Positions 6,750-13,648 are shown, counted from the first letter of the stretch. The stretch is DNA of 16,846 nt from an uncultured Pseudomonadota bacterium (GCA_903909415.1 CAIVVS010000030.1:1-16846); one strand, 5' to 3'. Notes: generated from the letters alone by a model not told the origin. Translations and numbers: made by a program.

Positions 6750-7790
6750 ATGCAGGCCGATCCGAACCAGGCGCGCTCCGTCGCCGCCCGCATATTCCCC
6801 CTGCTGCGCCTGCTGGCCGACGGCGGCTGGCACGCCCGCCCGGGCCTGGCCGATGCCCTGGGCACCAGCGCCGCCGGACTGTCGCGCCGCCTCGCGCTGC
6901 TGGCGCAGGCGGGGGTGTTGCTGGAGCGTGACCGCGCGCGTGGCGTGCGCCTGACGCGGCCCATCCGCTGGCTGGAACAAGGCTTGCCCGCAGTGCTGGC
7001 CGCGGGCACGGGGACGCACTGGCGCGTGGAATTGCTCGACAGCTGCGGATCGACCAACGCTGAGCTGATGGCGCGCGCCCGCGCCGGCGAGCAGGGGCCG
7101 CTCGCGCTCGCCTGCGAATGGCAGACCGCGGGACGCGGCCGTCGCGGCAAGGCCTGGTCCTCGGGCGTGGGCGGCTCGCTCACCTTCTCCGTGCTGTGGC
7201 GCTTCGAGCGCGGCATGGCGTCGCTGTCCGGCCTGCCGCTGGCGCTGGGCGTGCTGGTCGCGGACGCGCTCGCGCCGCTCGGCCTGCACGGCGTGCGCCT
7301 GAAATGGCCCAATGACCTGTATGCCGTCGGCGCGGACGGCAGCGCGGGCAAGCTGGGTGGCATCCTGGTCGAATCCGCCAGCGCGGGCGATGGCGCCTGC
7401 GTGGCGGTGGCCGGCATCGGACTGAACCTCGCGCTGCCGGCCGCTGGCGCGCCGGCCCGCGCCGCGGACGCGCCGATGGCCGCGCTGGAACAACTCGCGC
7501 CGCAACTGCCCCCGCCGGGCGAACTGCTGGCCGCGCTGCTGCGCGCGCTGGGGCCGGGCCTCGCGCAGTTCGGCCAGCACGGCTTCGCGCCCTTCCGTGA
7601 ACGCTGGTGCGCGCTCGACCTGTGGCGCGGCTCGCAGGTGTGCCTGCGCGACGCCGACCGCGTGGTGCTGGAGGGCGAGAGCCACGGCGTGGATGCCGAC
7701 GGCGCGCTGCTGGTGCGCGCCGCGGGCGGCGTGCAACGCTGCCTGTCGGGCGAACTGTCGCTGCGGCTCGCGCAGGCGGGGGCGGCATGA
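6750..7790 (+). CDS. birA: biotin--[acetyl-CoA-carboxylase] ligase BirA
   Basis: A 346-residue bifunctional-type BirA that makes biotinoyl-AMP and transfers biotin to the carboxyl carrier protein. An N-terminal winged helix (about 14-70, with an LADALGTSAAGLSRRL recognition region) implies it may also repress transcription. The catalytic domain shows the adenylate loop GRGRRGKAW (128-136), KWPNDL (185-190), KLGGILVE (201-208) and GIGLN (222-226), and a C-terminal SH3-like domain follows. The start is ATG 6750; an upstream in-frame GTG at 6678 would add residues unlike the family. TAGCAT at 6682-6687 may be the -10 of the operon. Its stop codon overlaps the coaX start as ATGA, so the two are translationally coupled. 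Confidence 0.95.
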   Translation: MQADPNQARSVAARIFPLLRLLADGGWHARPGLADALGTSAAGLSRRLALLAQAGVLLERDRARGVRLTRPIRWLEQGLPAVLAAGTGTHWRVELLDSCGSTNAELMARARAGEQGPLALACEWQTAGRGRRGKAWSSGVGGSLTFSVLWRFERGMASLSGLPLALGVLVADALAPLGLHGVRLKWPNDLYAVGADGSAGKLGGILVESASAGDGACVAVAGIGLNLALPAAGAPARAADAPMAALEQLAPQLPPPGELLAALLRALGPGLAQFGQHGFAPFRERWCALDLWRGSQVCLRDADRVVLEGESHGVDADGALLVRAAGGVQRCLSGELSLRLAQAGAA

Positions 7791-8542
7791 TCCTCGCCAT
7801 CGACTGCGGCAACTCGCGCATCAAGCTCGGCCTGCATCGCGGCGGTGCAGTCGGCTGGGAAGCGCAGCATTCCGTCGCGATGGACGATGGCGCGGCGCTC
7901 GACGCAACGCTCGGATCCCTGCTCGGACTGGCCGGGCCTGCGCCGCGCGTCATCGCCTGCAACGTCGCCGGCGCCGCGGTCCGGGCGCGCGTGGACGAGA
8001 TGCTGGCGCGGCGCGCGCTCGCCGGCCGCTGGCTGCAGGCCTCGGCGGCCGAGGCCGGCGTCACCAACCACTACGAACAGCCCGAGCGCCTGGGCGCGGA
8101 CCGCTGGGCGGCGCTGATCGGCGCGCGCGCGCTGCATGCCGGCGCCACCGTGGTCGCCTGCGCCGGAACCGCGCTCACCATCGACACCCTGGGCGCGGAC
8201 GGCGCGTTCAGCGGCGGGGTGATCCTGCCCGGCATCGCGCTGATGAAGCGCTCGCTGGCCGAGGGCACGGCGCAGCTGCCGCTGGCCAGCGGCAGCTACT
8301 CCGCCTCCGCGCGCAACACCCAGGATGCGATCGAGTCCGGCGTGCTGGACGCGGCCTGCGGCGCGATCGCGCGGCATGCGGCGCGCGTGCCCGGGGCGCG
8401 CCTGCTGCTCACCGGCGGCGACGCGGCGGCCATCCTCGCTGCCTGGCATGCGGGCGCCCCCCCGGCGCCGGATGCGGCCATCGCCGCGCCCGTGGTGGTG
8501 GATAATCTGGTGCTTGAAGGCCTTGTGCGGGTTGCCGGATGA
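7787..8542 (+). CDS. coaX: type III pantothenate kinase CoaX
   Basis: A 251-residue enzyme of the ASKHA fold that phosphorylates pantothenate, the first committed step of coenzyme A synthesis; the type III enzyme is not inhibited by CoA and needs a monovalent cation. The signatures are the P loop AIDCGNSRIK (Asp6), the pantothenate/catalytic motif GADRW (103-107, Asp105), CAGTALTID (125-133), the cap segment GGVILPGI and TGGDAA near the C terminus. The first position of the AGTA motif is Cys where many homologues have Asp or Asn. It overlaps birA and the next gene by ATGA at both ends. The birA-coaX pair is common in betaproteobacteria; the Bordetella homologue is known as Baf. Confidence 0.95.
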   Translation: MILAIDCGNSRIKLGLHRGGAVGWEAQHSVAMDDGAALDATLGSLLGLAGPAPRVIACNVAGAAVRARVDEMLARRALAGRWLQASAAEAGVTNHYEQPERLGADRWAALIGARALHAGATVVACAGTALTIDTLGADGAFSGGVILPGIALMKRSLAEGTAQLPLASGSYSASARNTQDAIESGVLDAACGAIARHAARVPGARLLLTGGDAAAILAAWHAGAPPAPDAAIAAPVVVDNLVLEGLVRVAG

Positions 8543-9348
8543 GATTGCTGGTCCTCTTGCTGTTGCTGGCGAACGTCGCATTCTTTGCGTGGACCCACCT
8601 CGCCGGCAGTTCGGGAGCGGGAGAGGGCTACCTCGTGCAGCAGCAGATCAACCCCGAGCGGATACGCGTGCTGTCGCCGCGCGAAGCAGGGGACATGGCT
8701 TCCGGCAAGGGCGCGCCGCTCGCGAACGGGACTCCGCCTGCCGCAGCCGTGGCAACGCCTGCTGCTGCAGCGCCTGCCGCAGCAGCAGCCCCTGCCGTTC
8801 CCGTGGCTGCGGCGCCCGCGCCTGCCACGCCGGCACCGCGACTGGCCGCCTGCGTGGAGTGGGGCCCGTTCAGCGCGGCCGATGCCGCGCGCGTCGAGTC
8901 CGCGCTGGAGCCGCTGGCACTGGGCGCGAAACTCGTGGCCAGGCGCGCCGAGGAGCCCGCCGGCTGGTGGGTGTATATGCCGCCGCAGGGCAGCCGCCAG
9001 GCCGCGGTGCAGAAGACCGGCGAATTGAAGCGTTTCGGCGTCGATGAGTTCTTCATCGTCCAGGACGAGGGCAAGTGGCGCTTCGCCATCTCGCTGGGCG
9101 TGTTCAAGACCGAGGAAGCGGCGCGCGCCAAGCTGGCCGAGCTGCGCGGCAAGAACGTGCGCAGCGCCCAGGTCGGCCCGCGCGACACGGTGGTGACGCG
9201 CGTGACCTACCAGTTGCGCGACCTCAATGACGACGCTGCTGCGAAATTCGCCTCGATCCGCCAGGGTTTTGCCGCAGTGGACCTGAAGGAATGCGGCGCG
9301 CCGGGATCCGCGGCTGCGCCGTCCGCGAAGCAGGGCTCGGCGAAGTAA
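8539..9348 (+). CDS. SPOR-domain inner-membrane protein
   Basis: A 269-residue protein with one N-terminal membrane helix (MRLLVLLLLLANVAFFAW), a periplasmic Ala/Pro linker (about 65-100) and a SPOR domain (about 140-215, with WWVYMPPQ, EFFIVQDEGKWRFAISLGVF and AAR-KLAELRGK). SPOR domains bind denuded peptidoglycan glycans, usually at the division septum. A helical tail follows (232-252, ending in FAAVDLKEC), of which a decayed second copy exists at about 10396-10500. The ATG overlaps the coaX stop as ATGA, so it is the third gene of the birA operon. No T-rich hairpin was seen after the stop. In related genomes this gene directly faces rfaE2, whereas here about 1.1 kb of foreign-looking DNA separates them. 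Confidence 0.88.
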   Translation: MRLLVLLLLLANVAFFAWTHLAGSSGAGEGYLVQQQINPERIRVLSPREAGDMASGKGAPLANGTPPAAAVATPAAAAPAAAAAPAVPVAAAPAPATPAPRLAACVEWGPFSAADAARVESALEPLALGAKLVARRAEEPAGWWVYMPPQGSRQAAVQKTGELKRFGVDEFFIVQDEGKWRFAISLGVFKTEEAARAKLAELRGKNVRSAQVGPRDTVVTRVTYQLRDLNDDAAAKFASIRQGFAAVDLKECGAPGSAAAPSAKQGSAK

Positions 9349-9423
9349 GGCTCGGCGTGGCAGGCCCGCCTGGCGGGGCGCGGCGATGCAACCTTCGACT
9401 GCACGGGGTCAGCAGGCGCCGTG

Positions 9424-9455
9424 CGCCGCCAACGATGGACTCGGGCTTCCAGTCC
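9424..9455 (-). pseudogene. 32-bp fragment of a second rfaE2 gene
   Basis: These 32 bases match 10617-10648 inside the intact rfaE2 at 30 of 32 positions, in the same orientation, and translate on the - strand to DWKPESIVGG against DWKPEAIVGG. Similarity ends abruptly on the right, where the sequence becomes integrase-like. On the left it fades within a few bases. It lies 75 bp past the SPOR gene stop, where the 3' part of an ancestral convergent rfaE2 would be expected. Confidence 0.65.
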
Positions 9456-9634
9456 TTCGGGTGGCGCTTTCCCTGATGCAGGATGCTCCGCCGGTTTCGG
9501 AGCACGCATGACTTCCCGGGCTGGTGGCTGTGGTGGTCCAGGCGGATCACCCGCCGCACCTGATCGAGCAGCAGGGGCTTCCCTTGCGCGGGAGGTGCGG
9601 CGTATGCTTTTTTTCTGCGGGTTGCGTCATCCAC
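9456..9634 (-). pseudogene. truncated integron-integrase (IntI-type tyrosine recombinase) N terminus
   Basis: Read on the - strand from a GTG at 9634, the frame gives VDDATRRKKAYAAPPAQGKP, then LLDQVRRVIRLDHHS and RRSILHQGKRHPKD. This follows the N-terminal DNA-binding domain of integron integrases (LLDQVR-IR-HYS-RTE-Y-WIRRFI-FHGKRHP) in order and spacing. The conserved HYS-RTEQAY-W part is degraded (HHSHQPGKSCVLRN). The homology stops at HPKD and runs directly into the rfaE2 fragment. The catalytic domain with its Arg-His-Arg-Tyr residues is wholly missing, so no active enzyme can be made. The rest of the gap (9349-9423 and 9635-9787) shows no gene; GTTGGAA at 9756-9762 matches six of seven bases of the GTTRRRY integron core site. 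Confidence 0.65.
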
Positions 9635-9787
9635 GCCGGCTCTCACAGGCACTGCCTGAATGCTCGATTCCTTAGCGCATTGATTGCAGCCGCGGTTGAC
9701 GCGCCCGAGCCGGATTTGATCCTCTCTGAACGGCGCTTTCCGCCGGCTATTGAACGTTGGAAGCTTTGCCTTGAATCAAGGGGGCGC

Positions 9788-10330
9788 ATGTATTCATGCC
9801 AAAGGAAAAAGCGTTCCATAGCGATTGCCATGTCTTTCACCGCTGTCGTAGCAATCTTCGCCTGCAACGCGTCTGCACAGCCCTCATCGGGTCCCGCCAC
9901 CGTTCGACCAGGCCCCCTGAGTCGACCTGACATTCCCGTGAGACCAGAGCCGATTGTTCCGCCACGCTTGAGCGGTGAGCAAGCCGAGGCGTTCAAGAAA
10001 AGCATGGCTGCGTATCAGCAGTGCATTCGTGACAAGGCCGCCGAGATGCGTCTGACCGAGGCGGCCGATGGCGTGATCAGCCTTCGCGACCGGCGAGCGT
10101 TCTGGGAACCGGAAGTGAAAAGGCAAACTACCTTGCGTTCACGATATCCGCAGGGTTTCGAACAGATGCTGGGCGAAACGTTCGATGACTACAGATCTCT
10201 CGGGGGAACTGCCATGACAGTGGAGGCTGTTCGACCCGTGCCACCACCCTGCACAAATCCCAGGGAAGCCTACCGGGCCCCCAGCGTCCCATTGACAGAT
10301 TCCAGGCAGATTCCGGTTTTGCCGAAGTAA
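9788..10330 (+). CDS. secreted protein of unknown function, possible integron cassette gene
   Basis: A 180-residue protein that I do not recognise. The start is ATG 9788, preceded by AAGGGGG, and gives a Sec signal peptide: MYSCQRKKRS, hydrophobic IAIAMSFTAVVAIFA and cleavage near ASA|Q after residue 30. The mature part opens with a proline-rich stretch (RPGPLSRPDIPVRPEPIVPP), then a helical segment SGEQAEAFKKSMAAYQQC, and ends with PVPPPCTNPREAY. Two cysteines (in YQQC and PPPC) could form a disulfide. Base composition is visibly less GC-rich and codon choice less biased than in neighbouring genes, suggesting transfer. It is divergent from the integrase relic and begins about 150 bp from its N terminus, the expected place of a first integron cassette. 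I found no clean attC site after the stop. Confidence 0.6.
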   Translation: MYSCQRKKRSIAIAMSFTAVVAIFACNASAQPSSGPATVRPGPLSRPDIPVRPEPIVPPRLSGEQAEAFKKSMAAYQQCIRDKAAEMRLTEAADGVISLRDRRAFWEPEVKRQTTLRSRYPQGFEQMLGETFDDYRSLGGTAMTVEAVRPVPPPCTNPREAYRAPSVPLTDSRQIPVLPK

Positions 10331-10395
10331 GGACCTGGCCACCCAATAACCAAGGGGCCGTACTCGCGCTTCGACAAGATCGTCTAGCCTGCGCT

Positions 10396-10500
10396 TATGA
10401 CATGGCGCGCCACCTCGCTGAGGTGCGCAGGGCGTTCGCCACGCTGGACTTGACGGAATGCGCGGCCGTGCCGGCGCCGGAGGCTGAATCCGCCGCCCCA
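10396..10500 (+). pseudogene. decayed C-terminal fragment of a second SPOR-domain protein
   Basis: The + strand frame reads YDMARHLAEVRRAFATLDLTEC, which aligns without gaps to the tail NDDAAAKFASIRQGF...VDLKEC of the intact SPOR protein (10 of 23 identical, including the DL-EC end). It is followed by a similar Ala/Pro/Glu tail. No SPOR domain or membrane helix precedes it, and its upstream frame has no resemblance to the gene. It lies 19 bp left of the rfaE2 stop, exactly where an intact SPOR gene ends in related genomes. Divergence from the intact copy suggests an old or foreign duplicate rather than a recent one. Confidence 0.55.
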
Positions 10501-10518
10501 ACCCGGCGTCGGCGCGCG

Positions 10519-11007
10519 TCACCCGCCGTTGCGGATCCGCTCCAGCAGCGTAGTAGTCGAACGCTGGTGCTCGAACGCAATCGACAGCACCCGCCCACCC
10601 CAGCCTCTTACCTGCACGCCGCCGACGATGGCCTCGGGCTTCCAGTCCCCGCCCTTGACCAGCACGTCGGGTCGCGTGGCCAGCACCAGCTCCAGCGGCG
10701 TGTCCTGCTCGAACCAGGTCACCAGGCTCACCGACTCGAGCGCTGCCAGCAGCGCCATGCGGTCTTCCAGGGCGTTGATCGGGCGGTCGTCGCCCTTGCC
10801 GAGGCGCCGCACCGACGAGTCGCTGTTGACCGCGACGATCAGCGCCGCGCCCTCGGCCCGGGCCTGCGCGAGGTAGGTGGCGTGGCCGCGGTGCAGGACG
10901 TCGAACACGCCGTTGGTGAAGACCAGCGGACGCGCCACCGAGGCCAGCCGCGTCGGCAGGTCCGCCGGCGCGACGACCTTGGCCTCGAAGGCCGGTGCCC
11001 GGGACAT
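10519..11007 (-). CDS. rfaE2: D-glycero-beta-D-manno-heptose 1-phosphate adenylyltransferase
   Basis: A 162-residue stand-alone nucleotidyltransferase corresponding to the C-terminal half of E. coli HldE. It transfers AMP to heptose 1-phosphate, giving ADP-heptose for the LPS inner core. The cytidylyltransferase-fold motif is FTNGVFDVLHRGHATYL, with the catalytic HxGH at 39-42. VAVNSDSSVRRLGKG and KGGDWKPEAIVGG are also typical, and the protein ends TLLERIRNGG. The separate (non-fused) form is usual in betaproteobacteria. The start is ATG 11007; the frame is open far upstream, but that sequence belongs to the neighbouring hydrolase read out of frame. It lies 23 bp after the hydrolase stop, so it may be the last gene of the regulator-led - strand operon. 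Confidence 0.94.
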   Translation of the reverse strand: MSRAPAFEAKVVAPADLPTRLASVARPLVFTNGVFDVLHRGHATYLAQARAEGAALIVAVNSDSSVRRLGKGDDRPINALEDRMALLAALESVSLVTWFEQDTPLELVLATRPDVLVKGGDWKPEAIVGGVQVRGWGGRVLSIAFEHQRSTTTLLERIRNGG

Positions 11008-11030
11008 CGTGGCTTCTGTTCGGGCCGGGG

Positions 11031-11720
11031 TCAGGCGGCGCGCGCGGCCGCGGGGCGCAGGCGCTGCGCCATCTCGTCGCCGTTCATCACGTCGCCGAAG
11101 AACTGGATGAAGTTGGCGAGCGTGCCGACGTGCGCCGCCTCGGTGCTGGCGGCGTTGCAGTCGGCCAGCATCACGGTCTTGAAGTTCAGCATCATCGCGT
11201 CGCGCGCGGTGGACTCGCAGCACACGTTGGTCGCGGTGCCTCCGATCAGCACGGTGTCGATGCCGCGCTCGCGCAGGATGCCTTCCAGCGGCGAGGAGCC
11301 CTGGATCAGCGCCGAGAAGCGCGTCTTGGTGACGTGCAGGTCGGAGGCCACGGCCTCCAGCGCCGGCCACAGCTTGTAGCCCTCGTGCTTCTCGGACAGC
11401 TCGGTGAGGCGGCGCTTGCTCATCGCCTCGTTCAGCAGGTGGTGGTGCACGCAGGACCAGTACTCGTCGGCGCCGTCGGACGACGTATGGATCCACACCA
11501 CCAGGCCGCCGGCGGCGCGCACCGCGCGGGCCGCCGCGTTGATCGCCGGCACGATGTCGCGCGCCGGGGGCACCTCGGCGGCGTAGCCGGGGGCGACGAA
11601 GTAGTTCTGCATGTCCACGATGACCAGCGCGGTGCGCGGGCCGTCGAACGAGTCATAGGCGTGCAGGCGGCCGCGGCGCGCGCTGACCACGTTGATGGTG
11701 TCCTGGTCGATTCCGTACAT
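11031..11720 (-). CDS. isochorismatase-like cysteine hydrolase
   Basis: A 229-residue cytoplasmic hydrolase of the isochorismatase-like superfamily. The Asp-Lys-Cys triad is in place: Asp36 in LVIVDMQNYF, Lys132 in VTKTRFSAL and Cys167 in GTATNVCCEST. The segment around the nucleophile and the following ARDAMML most resemble the RutB/N-carbamoyl amidohydrolase branch, so it may cleave an amide or carbamoyl bond. None of the other pyrimidine-degradation (rut) genes is nearby, and the substrate cannot be assigned. The start is ATG 11720 with GGAGG 4 nt upstream. It follows the ferritin-like gene by 43 bp and precedes rfaE2 by 23 bp on the same strand, consistent with one transcript. Confidence 0.88.
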   Translation of the reverse strand: MYGIDQDTINVVSARRGRLHAYDSFDGPRTALVIVDMQNYFVAPGYAAEVPPARDIVPAINAAARAVRAAGGLVVWIHTSSDGADEYWSCVHHHLLNEAMSKRRLTELSEKHEGYKLWPALEAVASDLHVTKTRFSALIQGSSPLEGILRERGIDTVLIGGTATNVCCESTARDAMMLNFKTVMLADCNAASTEAAHVGTLANFIQFFGDVMNGDEMAQRLRPAAARAA

Positions 11721-11763
11721 GCTGCCTCCGTAGGGGGTGTCGCCGGGGGCAGCGCCGCCCGTG

Positions 11764-12642
11764 TCAGGCGGCCTTCGGCACCAGGCTCTTGCGGTAGCGG
11801 TTCAGTTCGTGGACGGTGTTGATCGGGCGGTCGAACAGCACCGACAGGTTGCGCAGGATCGCCTCGACCACCTTCGCCTCCCAGTCCCGGTCGAAGCGGA
11901 TCTGGGTGTCCAGCCAGCGCTCCAGCCAGTCAGGATCGGGCAGTTTACTCTGCACCGTGTCGTTCGGGAACAGCGACTCGTTCACGTGCAGGTTGGTCGG
12001 GTGCATCGGCTTGCCGCTGCGCCCGGTGCTGGCCATCAGCATGCCGATGCGGGCAAACGACGCCCGCGCGCGGTCGCCGTCGCGCAGCAGGGCGCGGCGC
12101 ATGTACTGCAGGTAGGCGCCGGCATGGCGCGCCTCGTCGCGCGAGATCAGGTCGTAGAGCGCCTTGGCCACCGGCTCGGTGTGCCATTCGGAGGCGCGCC
12201 GGTACCAGTGGTTGAGCCGGATCTCGCCGCAGAAGTGCAGCATCAGCGTGTCCAGCGGCGGGGCCGGGTCGAACTCGAAGCGCACCGCGTGCAGTTCCGC
12301 CTCGCTGGGCGCGAACTCGGGGCGGAAGCGCCGCAGGTACTCGATCAGCGAGAGCGCGTGCTTCTGCTCCTCGTAGAACCACACCGACATGAAGGCGGCG
12401 AAGTCGCTGTCGTCGCGGTTGTCGCGCAGGAACATCTCGGTGGCCGGCAGCGCCGCCCACTCGGTGATGGCGTTCATCTTGATGGTCTGCGCCTGCTCGT
12501 CGCTGAGCAGCGACGGGTCGTGGCGGTCCCAGGGCACGTCGTCGGCGAGGTTCCAGCGCACGCGTTCCAGCGATTTGAAGATCTCGGGGTAGAGCATGCT
12601 GCCGTCGGGCGCGGGAAGGGTCATGGCGGAAAGGGTGTCCAT
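11764..12642 (-). CDS. ferritin-like di-iron protein (acyl-ACP-desaturase-like)
   Basis: A 292-residue helical protein with a carboxylate-bridged di-iron site: a first-helix Glu (Glu61 or Glu69, in AITEWAALPATEMF), EEQKH (Glu92, His95), Glu140 in HFCGEIRLNHWYRR, and DEARH (Glu170, His173). This E/ExxH/E/ExxH order is that of acyl-ACP desaturases, ribonucleotide reductase R2 and related oxygenases. Overall it is closest in style to the desaturase-like group, but I cannot name a substrate. The start is ATG 12642, 4 nt after the stop of the MerR-type regulator, implying tight translational coupling; ATG 12624 is an alternative without a ribosome site. Coupling to a B12 light sensor suggests an oxygen-dependent lipid or pigment modification induced with that regulator. 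Confidence 0.8.
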   Translation of the reverse strand: MDTLSAMTLPAPDGSMLYPEIFKSLERVRWNLADDVPWDRHDPSLLSDEQAQTIKMNAITEWAALPATEMFLRDNRDDSDFAAFMSVWFYEEQKHALSLIEYLRRFRPEFAPSEAELHAVRFEFDPAPPLDTLMLHFCGEIRLNHWYRRASEWHTEPVAKALYDLISRDEARHAGAYLQYMRRALLRDGDRARASFARIGMLMASTGRSGKPMHPTNLHVNESLFPNDTVQSKLPDPDWLERWLDTQIRFDRDWEAKVVEAILRNLSVLFDRPINTVHELNRYRKSLVPKAA

Positions 12643-12646
12643 GGCT

Positions 12647-13627
12647 CTACGTCTGCTTCGCGGGATCGGATGCATGCGCGGACACGGAGGCTGCCGTCAC
12701 TGAGGCCGCCGTCACCGCCACGGTGCGCGACGCGCGCCACGCCGCCACGGCCGCGCCGATCTGCTCCAGGTCGCGCAGCACGGTCACGCCCGGCGCGATG
12801 CGCCGTCCGAGGCCGGGGTTGCCGCCGCCGGCCCACAGCTCGATGCGCTCGGGCAGCTGCCCGCGCAGCGAGGCGAGCGCCTCGGCCACCTGGGTCGCCG
12901 GGAACGCGGCGCTGAAGGACAGCGCGACGACGTCCGCCGAATGCGATTCCGCGGCCAGCGCGATGTCGCGCGCCGGCGTCTGGGTGCCCAGCGAGATGCA
13001 GCCCGCGTCGTTCAGGGTGAAGATGGCCTCGGCCATCAGCAGCCCGAGCTGGTGCACCTCGCCCGGCAGCGTGGTCAGCAGCACGCGCGGGGCCTGCGAG
13101 CCCGCCGGCAGGCCGTTGATGGTCGAGCGCAGCAGCCCCTGCGCGACTTCCGTATACAAGTGTTCCTCGTACACCTCGAGGTCGCCGCGCATCCACGCCT
13201 CGCCGACTTCCGTATTCATGGGGGCGATGACGTCGGAGATGAAATGTTCCAATCCCTGGCGGTGGAGGCTCTGCATGAGCTGCTGGCGCAGTTCCGTCAC
13301 CCGGTGGCCGCGCAGCAGGTCCATCAGGGCCGCCAGTTCCGGGTTGAGGGGCGGCGATCCGTCCGCGGGATGCTCGTCAGCCAGCCCCTTGAGGTCGGCC
13401 AGGTCCTGCCCGATCAGCTTGCCCGGGCGCAGGCCGCGATCCATCAAGTGCTTGATGATGCGGAGCTTTTCGACCTGCTCAGGGGGGTAGACACGCTCGC
13501 CATGGGCGTCGCGCGCGGGGGTGGGGAAGCCGTAACGGCGTTCCCATACCCTCAGGGTGTCCTTGGACAGGCCCGTATTGCGCTCGACCGCGCTGATGGA
13601 CAAGGGAAGATTCAGTATTGCGGACAT
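12647..13627 (-). CDS. litR: MerR-family B12-binding photoreceptor regulator, CarH/LitR type
   Basis: A 326-residue regulator. The N-terminal MerR winged helix (9-72) contains LSISAVERNTGLSKDTLRVW and ERRYGFPTPARD. A helical domain carries the adenosyl-capping motif W-x9-EH (Trp145, Glu155, His156). The C-terminal cobalamin Rossmann domain shows ExHxxG (Glu190, His192 as likely lower cobalt ligand, Gly195), Ser237 at the expected spacing and GGG 267-269. In CarH/LitR this arrangement holds adenosylcobalamin, keeps a DNA-bound tetramer in the dark and releases DNA on illumination. The residue after the Trp is Met146, whereas Thermus CarH has the light-state upper ligand His132 there. The tail has a repeated TAASV. 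The gene is divergent from the peroxidase/folE2 operon, and a perfect palindrome lies 2 bp before its start, implying autoregulation. Confidence 0.88.
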   Translation of the reverse strand: MSAILNLPLSISAVERNTGLSKDTLRVWERRYGFPTPARDAHGERVYPPEQVEKLRIIKHLMDRGLRPGKLIGQDLADLKGLADEHPADGSPPLNPELAALMDLLRGHRVTELRQQLMQSLHRQGLEHFISDVIAPMNTEVGEAWMRGDLEVYEEHLYTEVAQGLLRSTINGLPAGSQAPRVLLTTLPGEVHQLGLLMAEAIFTLNDAGCISLGTQTPARDIALAAESHSADVVALSFSAAFPATQVAEALASLRGQLPERIELWAGGGNPGLGRRIAPGVTVLRDLEQIGAAVAAWRASRTVAVTAASVTAASVSAHASDPAKQT

Positions 13628-13629
13628 GG

Positions 13630-13648
13630 TTTTTGTCTAGGACAAAAA
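13630..13648. promoter_or_regulatory. perfect palindrome, probable LitR operator 1
   Basis: The sequence TTTTTGTC-TAG-GACAAAAA is an inverted repeat with perfect 8-bp arms, 2 bp before the regulator's ATG. It abuts a shared TATA core: on the + strand TATAGT (13653-13658), on the - strand TATAAC (13656-13651). Protein bound here would cover the -35 side of the rightward promoter and the start region of the leftward one. That fits a MerR-type photoreceptor repressing both directions in the dark. Assignment to LitR rests on position only. Confidence 0.6.

Noticed and set aside
9535..9575. Resemblance of LLLDQVRR on the - strand to the rfaE2 C terminus TLLERIRNGG
   Set aside because: The order relative to the DWKPE fragment would be reversed, and this segment fits the integron integrase N terminus much better.
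10331..10410. attC site after the cassette-like gene
   Set aside because: ACCCAAT at 10341 matches RYYYAAC in six of seven bases, but no complementary GTTRRRY partner or foldable L boxes follow at suitable spacing.
10402..11379. Long + strand open frame opposite rfaE2 and the hydrolase
   Set aside because: Only its first 30-odd codons resemble anything (the SPOR tail); the rest is the complement of rfaE2 and the hydrolase gene.
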